Shown: positions 1 to 12,436, numbered from the stretch's first letter. The stretch is 64,000 nt of DNA from Lunularia cruciata (GCA_948567375.1 OX419759.1:10446744-10510743), one strand, 5' to 3'. Made by a program: numbers and translations. Notes: generated by a model from the sequence alone, not told the origin.

Positions 1-309
1 ATAATCCATACCTTCATACAGACCATCAGTACAGGACTCCATGGATGTAGGTTGAAGCAATTTAGTCTCAGAATACAGTAGAGATCAGACTTGACAATAA
101 ACTGGAGAATTGTATATGCTACGCCAAAAGCTGTAGATATACAGCTTCCGAATTACCAAAGCGTCACCTGCTTGGTGGCGCGTTGCTCAGAAACGACCAA
201 TTATACCCTATAATTTTGAAAGGTCTCCGATGCTCATGTGTGTGTGTGTCACGTCTGCTATCTTGAGTCGACGCCAACTTGTTTGTTGGCGTGGTCTTTG
301 TACTCTCAG

Positions 310-514
310 AGATCTGTGAAGGAACCGACCAAATTGAGGAGACCTCTTTTCTCCTGTCCGAGTCAGGAGAAGTTGCAGTTCAAATGACAGGTACTGTGGA
401 ATCTCACATATCGATCAATTATGCTATTCACTACATTATCACATCAATTGATGTTTCTCTCACTTGATAGCAGCTTGAAATTTTCACTTGATATGCAGGG
501 ACATCTGATAAAAG
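310..514 (+). other. Possible exon pair of an unidentified gene entering from the left
   Basis: An open stretch at 310-390 is bounded by a pyrimidine-rich acceptor ending CTCAG and a GT donor (gtactg). It encodes an acidic peptide containing EGTDQIEETSF and SGEVAVQ. A further AG...GT interval at 499-514 would continue in phase (GTSDK). I do not recognise the protein and see no start or stop codon, so this is at best two internal exons of a plus-strand gene, and a 16-nt second exon would be unusually small. The short inverted repeat acgccaac/gttggcgt lies just upstream, near 270-291. Confidence 0.2.
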
Positions 515-2070
515 GTATCCATCACACTTGAATCTTTGCATATTTTTACTACATCATGTTATGGTTCTAAAATGTCTCAACTGAGCCTTGGAGCAAGAAA
601 TCTATATGATAATCGGCCTGTTACTACGAGGATGTACGCATATCATAATTGGATATGGAGTCGGTTGAAATGATCATGAAAATGCAGTATTAACAGCGAG
701 TGAATTCAGGTCTTCAACTTTCTGTGTACGTATTTTATTCCCTCAAGTCAAATTGACGTACCTTTGTAATCAATGAGTGTTTGGATTGGATACACAGACG
801 TTACTTACAGAGCGTATCGGAGTTCGGTGGCAGCAACAGAGGAAGAAAACAAGGCAGGCATTAAGTGTTTCATGTTTCGTCAGACTATAGTTGGACAAGT
901 GTGGGAGTCTCGAAGGGGGAAGGAACTTCGAGCTACTGTACGCCCGAGTGTACCGTAGTCTGACTCACCTGTCTGTCTGTCGTCTGAGTGGAGTATTAAA
1001 GTACCGGTATCATCGTACACTGACAGGAGGATGGTTCTGCAAAAGTGCTGCAAATGTGATGCGATGGGATCATGCCTCATCAGGAAAGGAAAGTAGGTAG
1101 GGGAAGAATGTCCAGTGAAAGGCCTGGGATTCAACCAACCTACGGAATGACGGCCGTGAGGACCTCGTCACGTGGCATATACGATTCACAGGGAAAATGA
1201 ATCGGAATCAGATGGATGTGGCGAAGACATGGGAAAAGTGAGGAGGAGAGAAGGCAAGTTGATTTTCGACAGTCAACTCAAATCAACCGGACCTACTTTA
1301 CCTTCTGCTGCTTACTCGAAGTGCCTTTATGTTGCCTCGGATAGCCACCACTTACAGATAGTAGCAGCGGACTTAATGGCCAAGTACAAGGTAGCAGTGG
1401 TCTTTATGCCCTACCTTCATTTAAGTACAAGCACAAGAAGAGCCATAACGATGACGTGAAACGCAGTACAGGCCCCAGATCACACCACGTAAAACTGAGA
1501 CGCAGATCTCCATGTCGAGAGCCTGAAGGCGGGAGATCGCTAAGCACGTCCGCCTAATGATCTCATGAGGGGAATTGTGCAAGATTTGATTTCTGTAACA
1601 TACTGACTTGTTTACTCCTATTTCAAGATTTAAGAGCTCTTTCGTATCTTATCAGCACACTTGTAGTGGGTTCCTCAAGTGTGGAGAGTGGCTAACATCA
1701 TCCGCAAAATTCAGCTCGCACAGTACCCAGAATTGGCACGAGACAATTGATTAAAACTCCAACAATGTTGACATTTGTTACTTACTACATGATTTCAGTT
1801 GACGAGGGATGGGCAAGAGTACTACAGATTATACACAGTTGCGGAAATCGATTCGATATATGTCTAATGGATAAATAATAAACTTTATAATTATTTTTAG
1901 TCAACTCAGTTGTAGTGGGATGAACTGCTAATAACTAAACCCCCAAATGGTGCAACGGGATATTTAGTGCAAGTTAAATTCATTTTTAAAAATCAGGCAA
2001 AGTGTTAAAATGTTCAGGTGTGTCATATCAAAATAAATGTTAGTAAGAAGAGATAATATGGATTATTGAT
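515..2070. other. Low-copy stretch with no supported gene
   Basis: Only short open frames occur here; the longest, at 1172-1459 on the plus strand, encodes 95 aa that I do not recognise. Composition is more GC-balanced than the retroelement blocks, like the 30-51 kb island, so this may be flank of a gene to the left. I see no RNA gene, LTR or simple repeat. Confidence 0.4.
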
Positions 2071-2071
2071 T

Positions 2072-2427
2072 GGGTTGCCACATTTTTTGGAGAGTGAATC
2101 GTGAGAATTTTTGGCAGATACCATTTACTCCAAAACTTGTTGCATTCCCCAACTATTTGAACTAGAATTCACCATTGGTGTAAATTTAATTGGTGTGTGC
2201 TAATATTCCTATCGCATGTAAGTTAACTAAATTTTTTATTTAATTTAATTTTTATGTAATTTTATTTTTTAATTGCCGTATATTTTGGAGAGTGATTCAT
2301 GAGATTTTTTGGCATATACCATTTATTCTAAAGCTTGTTGCACTCCCATGTTATTTGAACTAGAATTCTCCATTGGTGTAGATTTAATTGGTGTGTGCTA
2401 ATACTCCTATCGCATGTAAGTAAACTT
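2072..2427. repeat. Two diverged direct copies of a ~155-bp unit
   Basis: About 2072-2227 and 2272-2427 are the same sequence roughly 198 bp apart. Both contain ttggagagtga, gaactagaattc, ccattggtgta and a shared end cctatcgcatgtaag. An AT-rich spacer separates them. The unit matches none of the LTR families in the window. It lies directly upstream of the decayed coiled-coil frame and could be a duplicated promoter or terminal region of that element (inference). Confidence 0.75.
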
Positions 2428-2493
2428 GAATCTTGAAACTAAGATACCGGTTTATTAGTTTCAAATTGCCGTGGTGTTCTTTTCAATAGATTA

Positions 2494-3957
2494 GTGCAGC
2501 AAGGGAGATTGAGAGTTATGGAAAATTATCCCCGCCGCTCGATGGAAAGCAACAAATTGATTGAGGGTCAAGAAATTTTACTCCAAAAAGGCAATGGAAA
2601 TTATGAAATGGGAGATCAAATACCTGATTGCATTGTAGGCTCACATTTGGATTTAGAACCAAGACCTTTAGACTCACTTTGCATTCGCAACCAATACAAC
2701 CATTAGGGAAGTTTGGAAAATTGTTGAGGATGGCATCTTCCATGCACAACAAACCAAAGAGTACAAATGGTTCCACATGGTAACCCACCATTATGGCCAA
2801 ATTTTGGATTATTTGGAAGACCCTGATCATTTTGCATAGATTCATGGTGGGGATTGTAAAAAGCACATCCAAAAATTCACTAATTTTGGTTCCATGGCCA
2901 CATTTTTTGTTTGGGAGTAGCAAGAATTCCTACTTCTTTGAAAAGTATAGACTATACAAGAAATGCTTGAGGTATATGAAATCATACAAAGAAGCTTGTG
3001 AGTTGAAAAACAAGTCTATAGGGGAAGGACTCATGGAAAAGGCATATGGCAAAGGATGGAGAACTATAGATGAAAAATTGAATGGAATGTGCACAAATTT
3101 TGCTAGAATGGAATCCATGTTCATGAATAGAGCCAACATTACTCCACATGCTTTGGTAAGTTTGGGAGATTTAAATCCTAATTCATGCAAGGTTGGTGTC
3201 AAGAACCATCTTGATAGGCTCTTGACTCCCATCTCCTCAAGAGGTGGTGCTCCCCAACTCATACCTCCAGTTTGTCCTAAACACCAAAGGGGTAGATAAT
3301 TTACCAAGTGTTTACATGGAGGACTTGGAGAATAGAAGCCGATCTAGTACACCCAAAGAGTTACAATTTGTTGCACCATTTGGGGACTCACCTTTCAGTA
3401 CACCATCTCCACTAGCTTCTATAGGGGATGGGTCAAAGGGCACTTTCCCTAACAAAGAAGGAGAATGTGACACAAAGAGTAAAAAAGGTGGAACATCCAT
3501 AGGTCAGGTATCCAAAATATCACATTGTTTGTTATTGTCTCAAGATTTAGCAAAAATCACCATGTTGAAGGCAAACATTATAGAATCGAGGGAGAGGTTA
3601 AAATTTGCTGAACTAGAAGCCACTAACATGAGGAAAAGAGAGAAAACATTGATGAAAATGAAAGATAAGCGTTTTAGATTAGAGGCAGAGAAGATGAAAG
3701 TTGAGATTGAGAAGAAATTGAGTGTTGATAAAAGGAAAGCTAGGGAAGATAAACACAGGTTCAAGGAGATGAGTCTAGAGTCAAAGTGCACTCATGAAAT
3801 CAAAATGAGTCTCTTGCAAGGAGAAAAATCTCATGAGGAAATAAGTCAATATTTCAAAGTTCTAACTCAAGTTCATCAAGAAATCAAGCCTTTGGCTACA
3901 CATTATGGTATTGAGCCAAAACATCATGTTTTAAATTCATACTCTAGTGACAATTAA
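2494..3957 (+). pseudogene. Decayed gene for a lysine-rich coiled-coil protein, probably transposon-derived
   Basis: Protein-like sequence runs across at least three frames. One stretch near 2700-2890 includes FHMVTHHYGQILDYLEDP and a stop, a second frame covers about 2925-3240, and a third covers 3244-3957 (237 aa to TAA). The last part has a Ser/Pro-rich segment followed by about 120 residues of charged heptad-like sequence (RKREKTLMKMKDKRFRLEAE), which I read as a coiled coil. Frame changes near 2920 and 3240 and an internal stop indicate decay or unrecognised introns. I do not recognise the family. It could be the second ORF of a DNA transposon or a host gene fragment. Confidence 0.5.
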
Positions 3958-4900
3958 TATGATACCACCATGGAAGGTACTTCCATGTGTAACAACACAA
4001 AAAGTATCACTTTTGCAATAATAGATGAAAAATTGTTTGTTTCCATGGAGATATTAGTCAAGAATGGTCAAATACAAAGTAAATGGTAATAATGTAGTTC
4101 TTCTTGATTTTATCTTTAATCTCTTGGGTAGAAACAACACCTAGGAGAGAGTAACAAGTGCTCAACAATAACTCTTGTCACAATTAAAAGTCATCCAAAA
4201 TCACAATTCATCAAATTTGTTCCAATGCAATCTCAATGTGATGATTCAATTGATTCAAAGAAAGCTAATTCACCATGAAGTGACTTCATCTTGAAATTGC
4301 ATTCCAACTTTCCACTAAAGGTACAACTTCCTCAATCAAAATGACTTCACATCAATCTAGTACTTGCAATCACAAATGACAGATACTATTAACACTATAG
4401 TACTCCAAAATCAATCAAGGCATTGCTTTGATTGCTATCCACTCAAGATCAAACACAAAGAGTGAACATCAGAGCTATAGAATCTAACATCTTACAACTC
4501 TTAACTGAAATCTGAAGTTCTGCATACACTCACAAGCACAAACAAAAGAAGACTAATACTCAAAATTAAGCAAAAATGATGAGCATTGAGTGTCAGCGCT
4601 TCACTTTACTCAACTTCAATATTGAATATACAACACTACAAATGGCTGCTTAAAATATGCAAAGCACTCAGTAGTTAGAAAAACTGTCTAAATTACTTTC
4701 TACAAATCTCCAAGTCCAAAGTGTCATTCTACCTCTTCAAATCTACCGCTTCAAATCTAAAATCAATTACTCCTAATCTGATCTATGTACTACTTCATCT
4801 TTGGCTTCCTCACCCAAAATTTGGCTCCCTACAAATGCCTCATGCTCTTGCGCTAGTAACTTCAACTAGTGAAGGAAAGACACCTCCACTTTTTCCTTGG
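3958..4900. other. AT-rich spacer, nothing identified
   Basis: No open frame with protein-like composition, no LTR match to the other families, and no tandem repeat is visible between the two coiled-coil remnants. Confidence 0.5.
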
Positions 4901-4929
4901 CCACAATATTGAGTACTGCATTCAACTAT

Positions 4930-5900
4930 ACAACAATCTCACCTTTTGTACCCAAACCTCCTTTCTCTAAGCGTGACTCCCCTTGGGTCACCTTTCCTCC
5001 AACTTCACACAATGTATCTGCAACTCCTCAACATACTTTGCCTCTACCTTTCTTCTCTCCTCTTCCTTCCTAGGAACATGAGCTTCTCCTTGCTTCACCA
5101 ACTCATACAACCTCTTCTCTTCTTGCATTCTACTTGCAAGCTCCCTCTACCAAGCCCAATCCTTCTCTATAGCAACTTGTCTAAGCTCTTCCAAGTCTTG
5201 TTCATGCATTTTGAGTTGTTTCTTTCTATGGTCCAATTCTATTTGAGCATAGTCAAAGTTCCTCTACAACTTCTATGACTTTACTTTTTGCTCCATCAAC
5301 TCCTCTTTTGGCACTCTAGATAGCAAGCATGTTGCTCAAAGCTCCCCTACAAATCATCAAAACATTGCTATTGGATTGTTGTATCAACCCAAAGTACTTT
5401 GGCTTCCTTCTTGCTCTTTGACAACCTTGACTACAATTGCAAGATCTACTTCTTGAATGATTCACCCGCCAAAGCTCATTCTTTACTTTTGGATACTCCT
5501 TTTGCTCAAGTGTCCACTCCTACAAATACATTAACAATGGATAGACTATACTTGATAGATAATTTACCCCCTATAACATGTCCTTGTTCATGTCTCCTTC
5601 ATCTTTTGCCACTATCATTGGCGCTAAAACCTAAAGTCTTGATCTCATCACCTTCAAACTAACATCCTATGAGTTCTCTTCTCCTTTGACCTTAGATGCA
5701 CTTGGTCTAGCTTGTGCAGCCATAACAAGTCTTTAGGATCATGCTCCCTTCTAGAACACCATTGGAACTTGTCATTTTTCTCCAAAATATATCCTTCCTT
5801 TGGCAAATCTACACAACATTGTCCCCTCCTTCCATGCAATCAATCTCTACATAAAACTTGCAATCCAAACATTCTTTAACCTCCTCTTTTGCTCGCTACT
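4930..5900 (-). pseudogene. Decayed minus-strand frame with coiled coil and Cys-rich segment
   Basis: Read on the minus strand, about 5270-4980 gives a charged coiled-coil-like stretch (HRKKQLKMHEQDLEELRQVA, then QEEKRLYELVKQGEA) broken by one stop. About 5880-5650 gives a Cys-containing stretch (CLDCKFY ... CYGC) in a frame with several stops. The gene would run from the Cys-rich part to the coiled coil. The family is unknown. Its position just before a family A LTR and the similar coiled-coil remnant on the opposite strand at 2.5-4.0 kb suggest transposon remains. Confidence 0.4.
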
Positions 5901-6188
5901 CCACCTTAGGTTTGCCTTCACTTTCACTTGTCAACTCCTAGCTTTGCAAAGTCATCTCCTCCTCTAGGTCTTCATCATTAGACTCTTCTTCTTCTTCTCC
6001 TTCTTTCCTTGGAGAAAATTAAAACCCAAATAAAAATGGGCTGCAAAAGGTATAAAGTATGAGGTGGGCAAGCATTTCTCCAATTCCAAGTCACCTGCTT
6101 TGTTCTTAGATAGAAATATCTTGTCCAATTCACACTCTCTCTTGCAAACATGAGATGGAAGAAGACCGCTTGACGCTTTGTGAGATAT

Positions 6189-6899
6189 TGTAATCTTCCA
6201 AGGATAGAAGATCATAAGAGCAACAAAAGAGAAGAACAAAACACTTCACACTCAACACTCCAATGCCCCAAAGGAGCACCTTGACTTTATTATATAGAAA
6301 GAAGATTCTCTCAAAAGGAAGCATCACCTTTGGATCAAATACATGGATAGATGACATGTCAGCAAGCTCTACTCTTAGATTAGTTGCATGCATGAATGAC
6401 ATGTTGGTTCTGTTCCTACTTGGTTGGTCAAACTATCTTTGACTAGAGGGAATCTTCATGTAAAAATCTCAAAATCATGTGGGTGAAATACGATTGGAAA
6501 TCTCTCAACAAGACATGTAGGGAGGAAAGGCTAGCCTTCTCTTCCTTGGGAGGAGCAATCACACATTTTTTAGGCCTAATTCATCCGTTTAGGTCTCCTA
6601 AATTGGCTTTGAAGCTTATAGGCTATGTTTTGCTCTTGCACTATTAGTAGAAGTACTCTTTTGGTGACACGGTTCGGCGAACCTTGGATACTTCATTTCC
6701 TCGCTCCCGGTATATGAGGTTGTTTACAAAATGCTTTCCAGAAATAGGCTTTAATAAGCCATTTCTCAGACATTAACGCTCATATGCTGGGTACAAGGGC
6801 TTCTATCTGATCTTCTTAGCCCATCATCTCATAAGATCCTTCCAGATATTACTAAGCTTATTGCACATCTAGATAATATGTCTAGCTATTGGTAATACA
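6189..6899 (-). repeat. Family A LTR (3' LTR of copy A), with a private insertion
   Basis: On the minus strand the LTR starts TGTATTACCAATAGC at 6899 and ends near 6189 (plus-strand start tgtaatcttcc). The adjacent purine tract AAAGGAGGGGAGGTT at 6900-6914 is the polypurine tract, which fixes this as the 3' LTR. A TATA-like CTATATAATA lies near 6280-6290. Other copies here are 554-601 bp; this one is 711 bp because of a ~130-bp insertion at 6671-6800. Family members in the window: 18455-18880, 27404-27961, 54854-55407, 55408-55561, 57397-57980 and 60840-61440. Confidence 0.8.
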
Positions 6900-9800
6900 A
6901 ACCTCCCCTCCTTTAAGATGCAACATCATTGTTGCAAAGCTATTGCTCAAAAGATTTCACTAACACTAGTGCATTGGCCAAGTTGGATGTTGGCTACCAT
7001 GTTGCCTCATACAATGGGATATCTTTTCCAATGTACAAGGTATTCTACATGCGGATGGCAAGTACCGTAGATGCATTTTTGGAGAAAGTGTTTGACTTCA
7101 TATTCCTCTATGTTATCAATGAGTGTCGAACAAGGTCAAATTTCTTGTATAGAAGAAAAGTGAGGTGGTTGGGATGCATATTTTCATAATAGGAAACATG
7201 GAATAATAGGTGGATCTTCATGTGTGGTGGTAGCTGGAGGTGATAGGGTCTACACTGATTCAAAGAAGGATGGAAAAAGGCCCAATAAAATGAAGTTTGA
7301 GCTTGTGAGGACCAACTAACATGAGGTTGGTTGTTGACAGGCAGATTGGATCTCCAACATTGAACTCAATGTGCCGATGCAAATACATGTTACATACATG
7401 CAAATACATATTTTTATTATCAATTTTGGGCAATTTGCAACTTGTGTTTTGCGTTCTCCACTCCTTGGATTTTGGAAACAAAAGTGATGACAACATTCAC
7501 CTTGGTATCCATTAGGTGGATCTTCATCAAGCTTGAAGGTGTGAAAAGATGCTCTTTATATATGAGGAAGAATGATGTGGCTTGTGTAGATGCATTCACT
7601 AAATTTTTGTATGCAAATTCCACCAATGGGAGTAAGGTGTCACACCTTTCTTGCTCCTCTAGAGTGAAGCCCCCGATCATGTCTTCAATAGTGCAATTAG
7701 CCTACTCTATTTGTCCATCAGTTGGTAGATGGTAAACCATGAACATGGCCTATTTGGTTTTGAAGAAACCAAAGAGTGTTCTCCAAAACAAAGTAGTGAA
7801 TTGAATGCCTCTATCAATGATAAGCACTAGATACACTCCATGGTGACTACATCTTAGTACTCTTGAGCTAATTATGGAGCAATCACGTCCTTGGTGGAAG
7901 GATGCATATGGATCATTTTGCTGAATTGGTGAACAAAGACTACCATGGAATCAAACCTTGAGGTGGTCTTGGGCAATTTGCAAACTAAGTCCATGCTTAT
8001 TTGTTCCCAACATTGTGTAGGAGTAGGAAGGGGTTGAAAGAGTTCCACAAGAGCTTGATTAGAAGATTTATTATGTTGATAGAGTAGGTAGCTTCAAACA
8101 TAATCCATGACATTGTTGCTCATCTTAGGCCAATAGTAATGGCATTTGGCTACATCTAAGGTTTTGTCCACTCCAATGTGACCTACAATGGAAGAATCAT
8201 GACATTTTGCTATATGGTAGTTCTAATGTCATATTATTTTGGATCCATAACCTGCAATCACAAAAAGTGGGTCCGTGGGTACTAGTAAAATTGGTGGATG
8301 ATATGGTGCTCCTTTGGAGCATTGAATGTTTGAGTGTGCAATCTGTGTTTTCTCTCTTCTCTTGTCCTCGGAGTATTACAAATACCCATGAAGCCAAGGG
8401 ATTTTTGGAGAGATATGGAGTCAAATTGGCTCTTACTACAACTTGCAAATGCAAAGAGGAATGCCAAGAGTGAGCAAGGTAATCCTCCTGTTGTGAAAAC
8501 CATTATGAAAGCATGTCAAGGAGAGTGAGAGAGTGGCCAAGGCTCTTGCCATTTGCTCCATGGGCAGATCACAACACTCATATTTTTGTAACTAGTAACG
8601 TACCCACGGAGTTGATATAGGGGTCTAAACATATTATGTCCATTGGGGAGAAAATACCCACTTGAAGTGTCTTGCCTTGGGAAGATCAGATGTCTACCAA
8701 TGATCTCCTAGGGCTCCAGATTTTTCAATTGGAGAAAAGGCTAGAGGATGTTGAGCTAGCAATTGAGAGACTTAAGAAAGCACATCTTGGGAACAAGGAC
8801 AGATTTGACAAATGCCTCCACTTATGACCAAGAGATATTCAAGAAGTAGATCAAGTACTAGTCAACAAAAGTAGTCTAGTCTATAAACTAGACTACTTTT
8901 GAAATCCTACAATATATGGGTTAGTTTTTATAGTAGCAAGAATTTTTGGCCAAAATTTAGGCATTTTGACCTCTACCACCAAATTGTTTACCATAGGCAT
9001 TGTGGTAAATGCATCTACAAGTTGCTTCTTGCCTTCCATGTAAATGATCGTCATGTTGAAACTTTATCTCCACTTTGCCTATCAAATTTTTCAACGAGAT
9101 AAATCTTTTTTGTGTCTCAAGGTAGACTAAAGTTTGTGGTCTATCTTCACTACAAATGCCTTCTCGCCAAGATAGTGTTTCCAATGCTTGGTTGTGAGGA
9201 CAATGAAAAACTCTTCTTGTTTGGTGGTGTGATAATTACATTCCATTGTAATAGCTTTCAAGAGAAATATGCAATTGGGTGCCATCCATTGTGCCACTCT
9301 TGTTGTAGGACTGCTTCTATTGCTATGCTCAATGCATTTGTATCCAACTTGATTGGTCATTCTGGGTCATACCTTTTCAAGATTGGTGCATGTAATAAAA
9401 CATCTTTCAATTCATGAAAGGCCAATTCTTGTGTGGTTCCCCACATCCACTTCTTCTCCTTGCCAAGTAGTGCCATTAGAAGCTATGCAACCTTGGAGAA
9501 GTCCTTGAAAAATTGACAATAGAACCACATCAATCCCAAGAAACTCTTGAGTTGAGTTTGATCTTTTGGAGTGCTCTATTTTTTAATGACCTCTATTTTA
9601 TCTATTAACACTTGGATATCTTCTACAATTACTATATGCCTCCAATAGTCTACTTCAGTCTTGTCAAACTTGCATTTTGAGATTTTGGCATACAATTGAT
9701 TCTGTTGTAGAATTTAGAAGACTTCTCAAAGATGTTGCTTGCTTCCTATCATTGTTCTTCTATAGACAAGGATTTCATCTAGGAAAATGATAACAAATTT

Positions 9801-12010
9801 ATCAAAGTAAGGACAAAATATATCATTCATCAAGCTAATTAAAGTGGCCTGTCCGTTGGTGAGGCTAAACGGCATCATAAAGTACTTAAAGTGGCCATAC
9901 CTTGTTTGAAAGGCAATTTTGTGGACATCTTCCTCCACAATCTGGATTTGGTTGTAATGCTCTATATATCAAGTGTGGTGAATTTTCTTTTGCTATTGAG
10001 TTGATTGAGTAGGTCATCCATGCGGGGTAAAAGATATTTTTTCTTCACCATTTGTTGATCTAGGCCTCAATAGTCAATGCACATGTGCATTATAACATCA
10101 TTTTTCTTCATGAAGAAATTGATGCAAAAAATAAACTTGACAAATACGTAGGCTACTTCACCAAAAAATTTCTCCACATGTGTATTATACCATCCTATTT
10201 CAGACTAGAGCTCCATATGGTGATATGTTGGGTTGGATAAACCCTTTTTGCAGCATATCCTTGGTTTGAGCCTTATATTCGTCTAACTCATGAGGTGATA
10301 GACAATATGGAGCCTTACAAGGAGGTGTTTTCTCAAGAATTATCTTATTTTATGATCTACTCTCCTTTTTGGTGGTAATCCTAAAGGTAGGTCATCCATA
10401 AAGACATCTTGAAACTCATTAACCACGTCTTTTAATTTTTCAAGAACTTGACATCAAGTTGTGCACTTTGGACTTTTCTTATTATGCCATGAAACATCTA
10501 TTTGTCTCATAGATTGTTATTATCCCTATGATATAGAGAGGTTATTCTTGTCTATGTGATCTCTCTTAACCCCCAATGATCTTCCATTGGCTAGTTCTCA
10601 CTACTTTCTTCCTCTAATAAATCATGGGGTTCTAGTGCTCCATCCATAGCATATCTAATATTGCATCATAATGAGTTAACCCTATCATTCACCACTCAAT
10701 TGCTTTCAAATACTCTTCTATAGAGAGTGTCACCTTTTTAGGTAATGATTCAATCTTCTCTATCTTCTTCATTCTCATCCTTCTCTAGATCCATCCCCAA
10801 CCTTATTGCAATAGAGCGAGACAAGAAATTCTCTATTGCTCAAAAGTCTATCAATACTTTCACTTGATTTCCTTCTAGGACTCCATTTCAACAATTAATT
10901 GTGAGTTTGTCTTCCTCATTCTTTGTGCAATTGTCCTCTTCCTTCTCCCCTTTTTTGCTTCTCTATTGAGCATGTAAGACCACATAGTACATTTACTAGC
11001 GGTCTTTGTTTTTCAATGTGATGTCCACATCATCCTCTTCAATTTGTCTCTCCATGTTGTTCAAAGGTCACAGGTATGGAGGCTGAGTGCTTCTAGGAAA
11101 ATGATTATGACAATTGATGGCTAAGTGCACAACTCAACTGCAATTGTAAAAAAAACATTGTTCTGCTTGAGTCCCTTCTCCTCGTAAAACCTCAACTCTC
11201 CTTTCTTCAACCTAGCCCCATTCTCCTTGGAGCGGTCAAGCTCCTTGTTCTTGGAGCCAAATTTTATGCAATTCTATAGAGACTGGTCCACCAAAGCATT
11301 GTGTTTTAGCCCAATAATGTTGAGTTTGGACTCACCCTTCACCTCTTCCAAGTGCTCCTACTAATCTTTGAGGACAAGCAATGGCTTCAAAAACCTTGCA
11401 AGGGTTTTGTACCATTACTTCTTGGTAAATGTGCTCCTTTAATCCTCATTTGAAATTGTCCAAAGCTTTCACTAGACTCATGTCAATTATTGCAACCTAT
11501 AGAGTAAGGAATGCCTTCTTGTACTCTTGTACGCTATTCTTCTCTTTCAACCTCTATAGTTGGGTTTGGACCATATGCACAACTTCCATGGATTGGTAGT
11601 TGTTCAACAGTCCTTCTTGCATGGCCATCCAAGTGACCTCTCTTCCTCCTACCAATGTTGATTTTTCCCACACATCATACCATGTGAGGGCTTTATTGGT
11701 CAAGTACCCACATGCAAACAAGCCTATGGAATGATCAAGATTTTAGTTGTGAATAGTTAAAAGTATCAATTTATTCTTGAAAACTGGTTCTCCATAACTC
11801 CCATGGAGCGTTGTCCTTTGTAAGGCTTGATATTGCATATCTTCTTCATCCATAATAACAATATGGTCTCATTGTCGATCGGGATTAGTGTCATTGGCAT
11901 GAGTGACTCTCTATGTACTTTGGCCACTGGTGTTATGCCTCACCTTCATGCATTGCTTGATCATTCTTGAATGTACATACATGACTTTACAATACCTCCA
12001 TGGTCATCTT
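6900..12010 (-). mobile_element. Ty3/gypsy chromovirus, family A, copy A (decayed, 5' end missing)
   Basis: Order on the minus strand, from high to low coordinate: gag (about 11990-11200), protease-like segment (VLIDF ... NFLSRS, about 10890-10820), reverse transcriptase (about 10350-9600), RNase H (about 9480-8950, with HYLG ... KIDHK), integrase (about 8290-7300) and a chromodomain-like end (about 7110-6930). The RT active-site motif reads FLDE in place of the usual YxDD/FLDD, so the second catalytic Asp is lost. Stops and frameshifts occur throughout. The integrase/RNase H region is interrupted at about 8296-8896. The 5' LTR and primer-binding site are missing: homology stops at 12010, where the family B LTR begins. 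Copy D at 55.6-60.8 kb is the better preserved relative. Confidence 0.85.
8296..8896 (+). mobile_element. Opposite-strand composite insert: family A LTR end plus gypsy integrase fragment
   Basis: Alignment by eye with copy D shows that family A sequence stops near 8296 and resumes near 8897. The insert begins with the terminal ~75 bp of a family A LTR in plus orientation (ending GAGTATTACA at 8380). It continues with a plus-strand integrase C-terminal fragment from another gypsy lineage, recognisable from LPFAPWADHNTHIF, DLLGLQIFQLEKRLEDVELA and RDIQEVDQVLV with stops between. A 14-bp perfect stem-loop (8867-8900) lies at its right edge. Confidence 0.65.
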
Positions 12011-12419
12011 TGTAAAAGACCAAAACCAAGGAGAGAAATAGGAGAATGGAAACTCACATTGGAACACTTGAATGAGTGAAAACTCCAAATGCCTAGCATG
12101 AGCTTCGGCTTTGGTATTTATAGGTAGCATACAAGACCCTTGAAGCTTCTCAAGAAGCTTCCTTGAGCCGCTTTCTTGGAGTGCAAGCCAAGTTAACCAG
12201 GAAGCTTCTCAAGAAACTTCCTTCTAGAAGCCGCCTATTTGGCGTGTAAGCTAAGCTAGTTAGAAGCTTCTAGAAGCTACTTGCTTGGAGCGCAAGTTAA
12301 CTAGTTGGGAAGCTTCCTAAGAAGCTTCTTAGATGCTTCTAGAATATTTTAGGCTGTTTTGTCTTATTCTCTACTTTGTAAGCCTGACTAACTTTGTCGC
12401 TGAACTCTATATTGTTACA
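12011..12419 (-). repeat. Family B 3' LTR of element B
   Basis: This 409-bp LTR has plus-strand ends tgtaaaagac ... attgttaca, so TG...CA termini. It is about 94% identical by eye to the 5' LTR at 17156-17578, about 25 mismatches plus one 14-bp indel. It contains GAAGCTTC-rich U3 sequence and the TATA box CTATAAATA (complement of 12115-12123). The internal side is marked by the polypurine tract GGTGGGTGAATA. Confidence 0.92.
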
Positions 12420-12436
12420 TATTCACCCACCGCTAG
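12420..12436 (-). other. Polypurine tract of element B
   Basis: The minus strand reads GCGGTGGGTGAATA immediately before the 3' LTR start TGTAACAATA. Element C has the matching GGTGGGGGAATA at 21496-21512. Such a tract primes plus-strand DNA synthesis. Confidence 0.75.
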
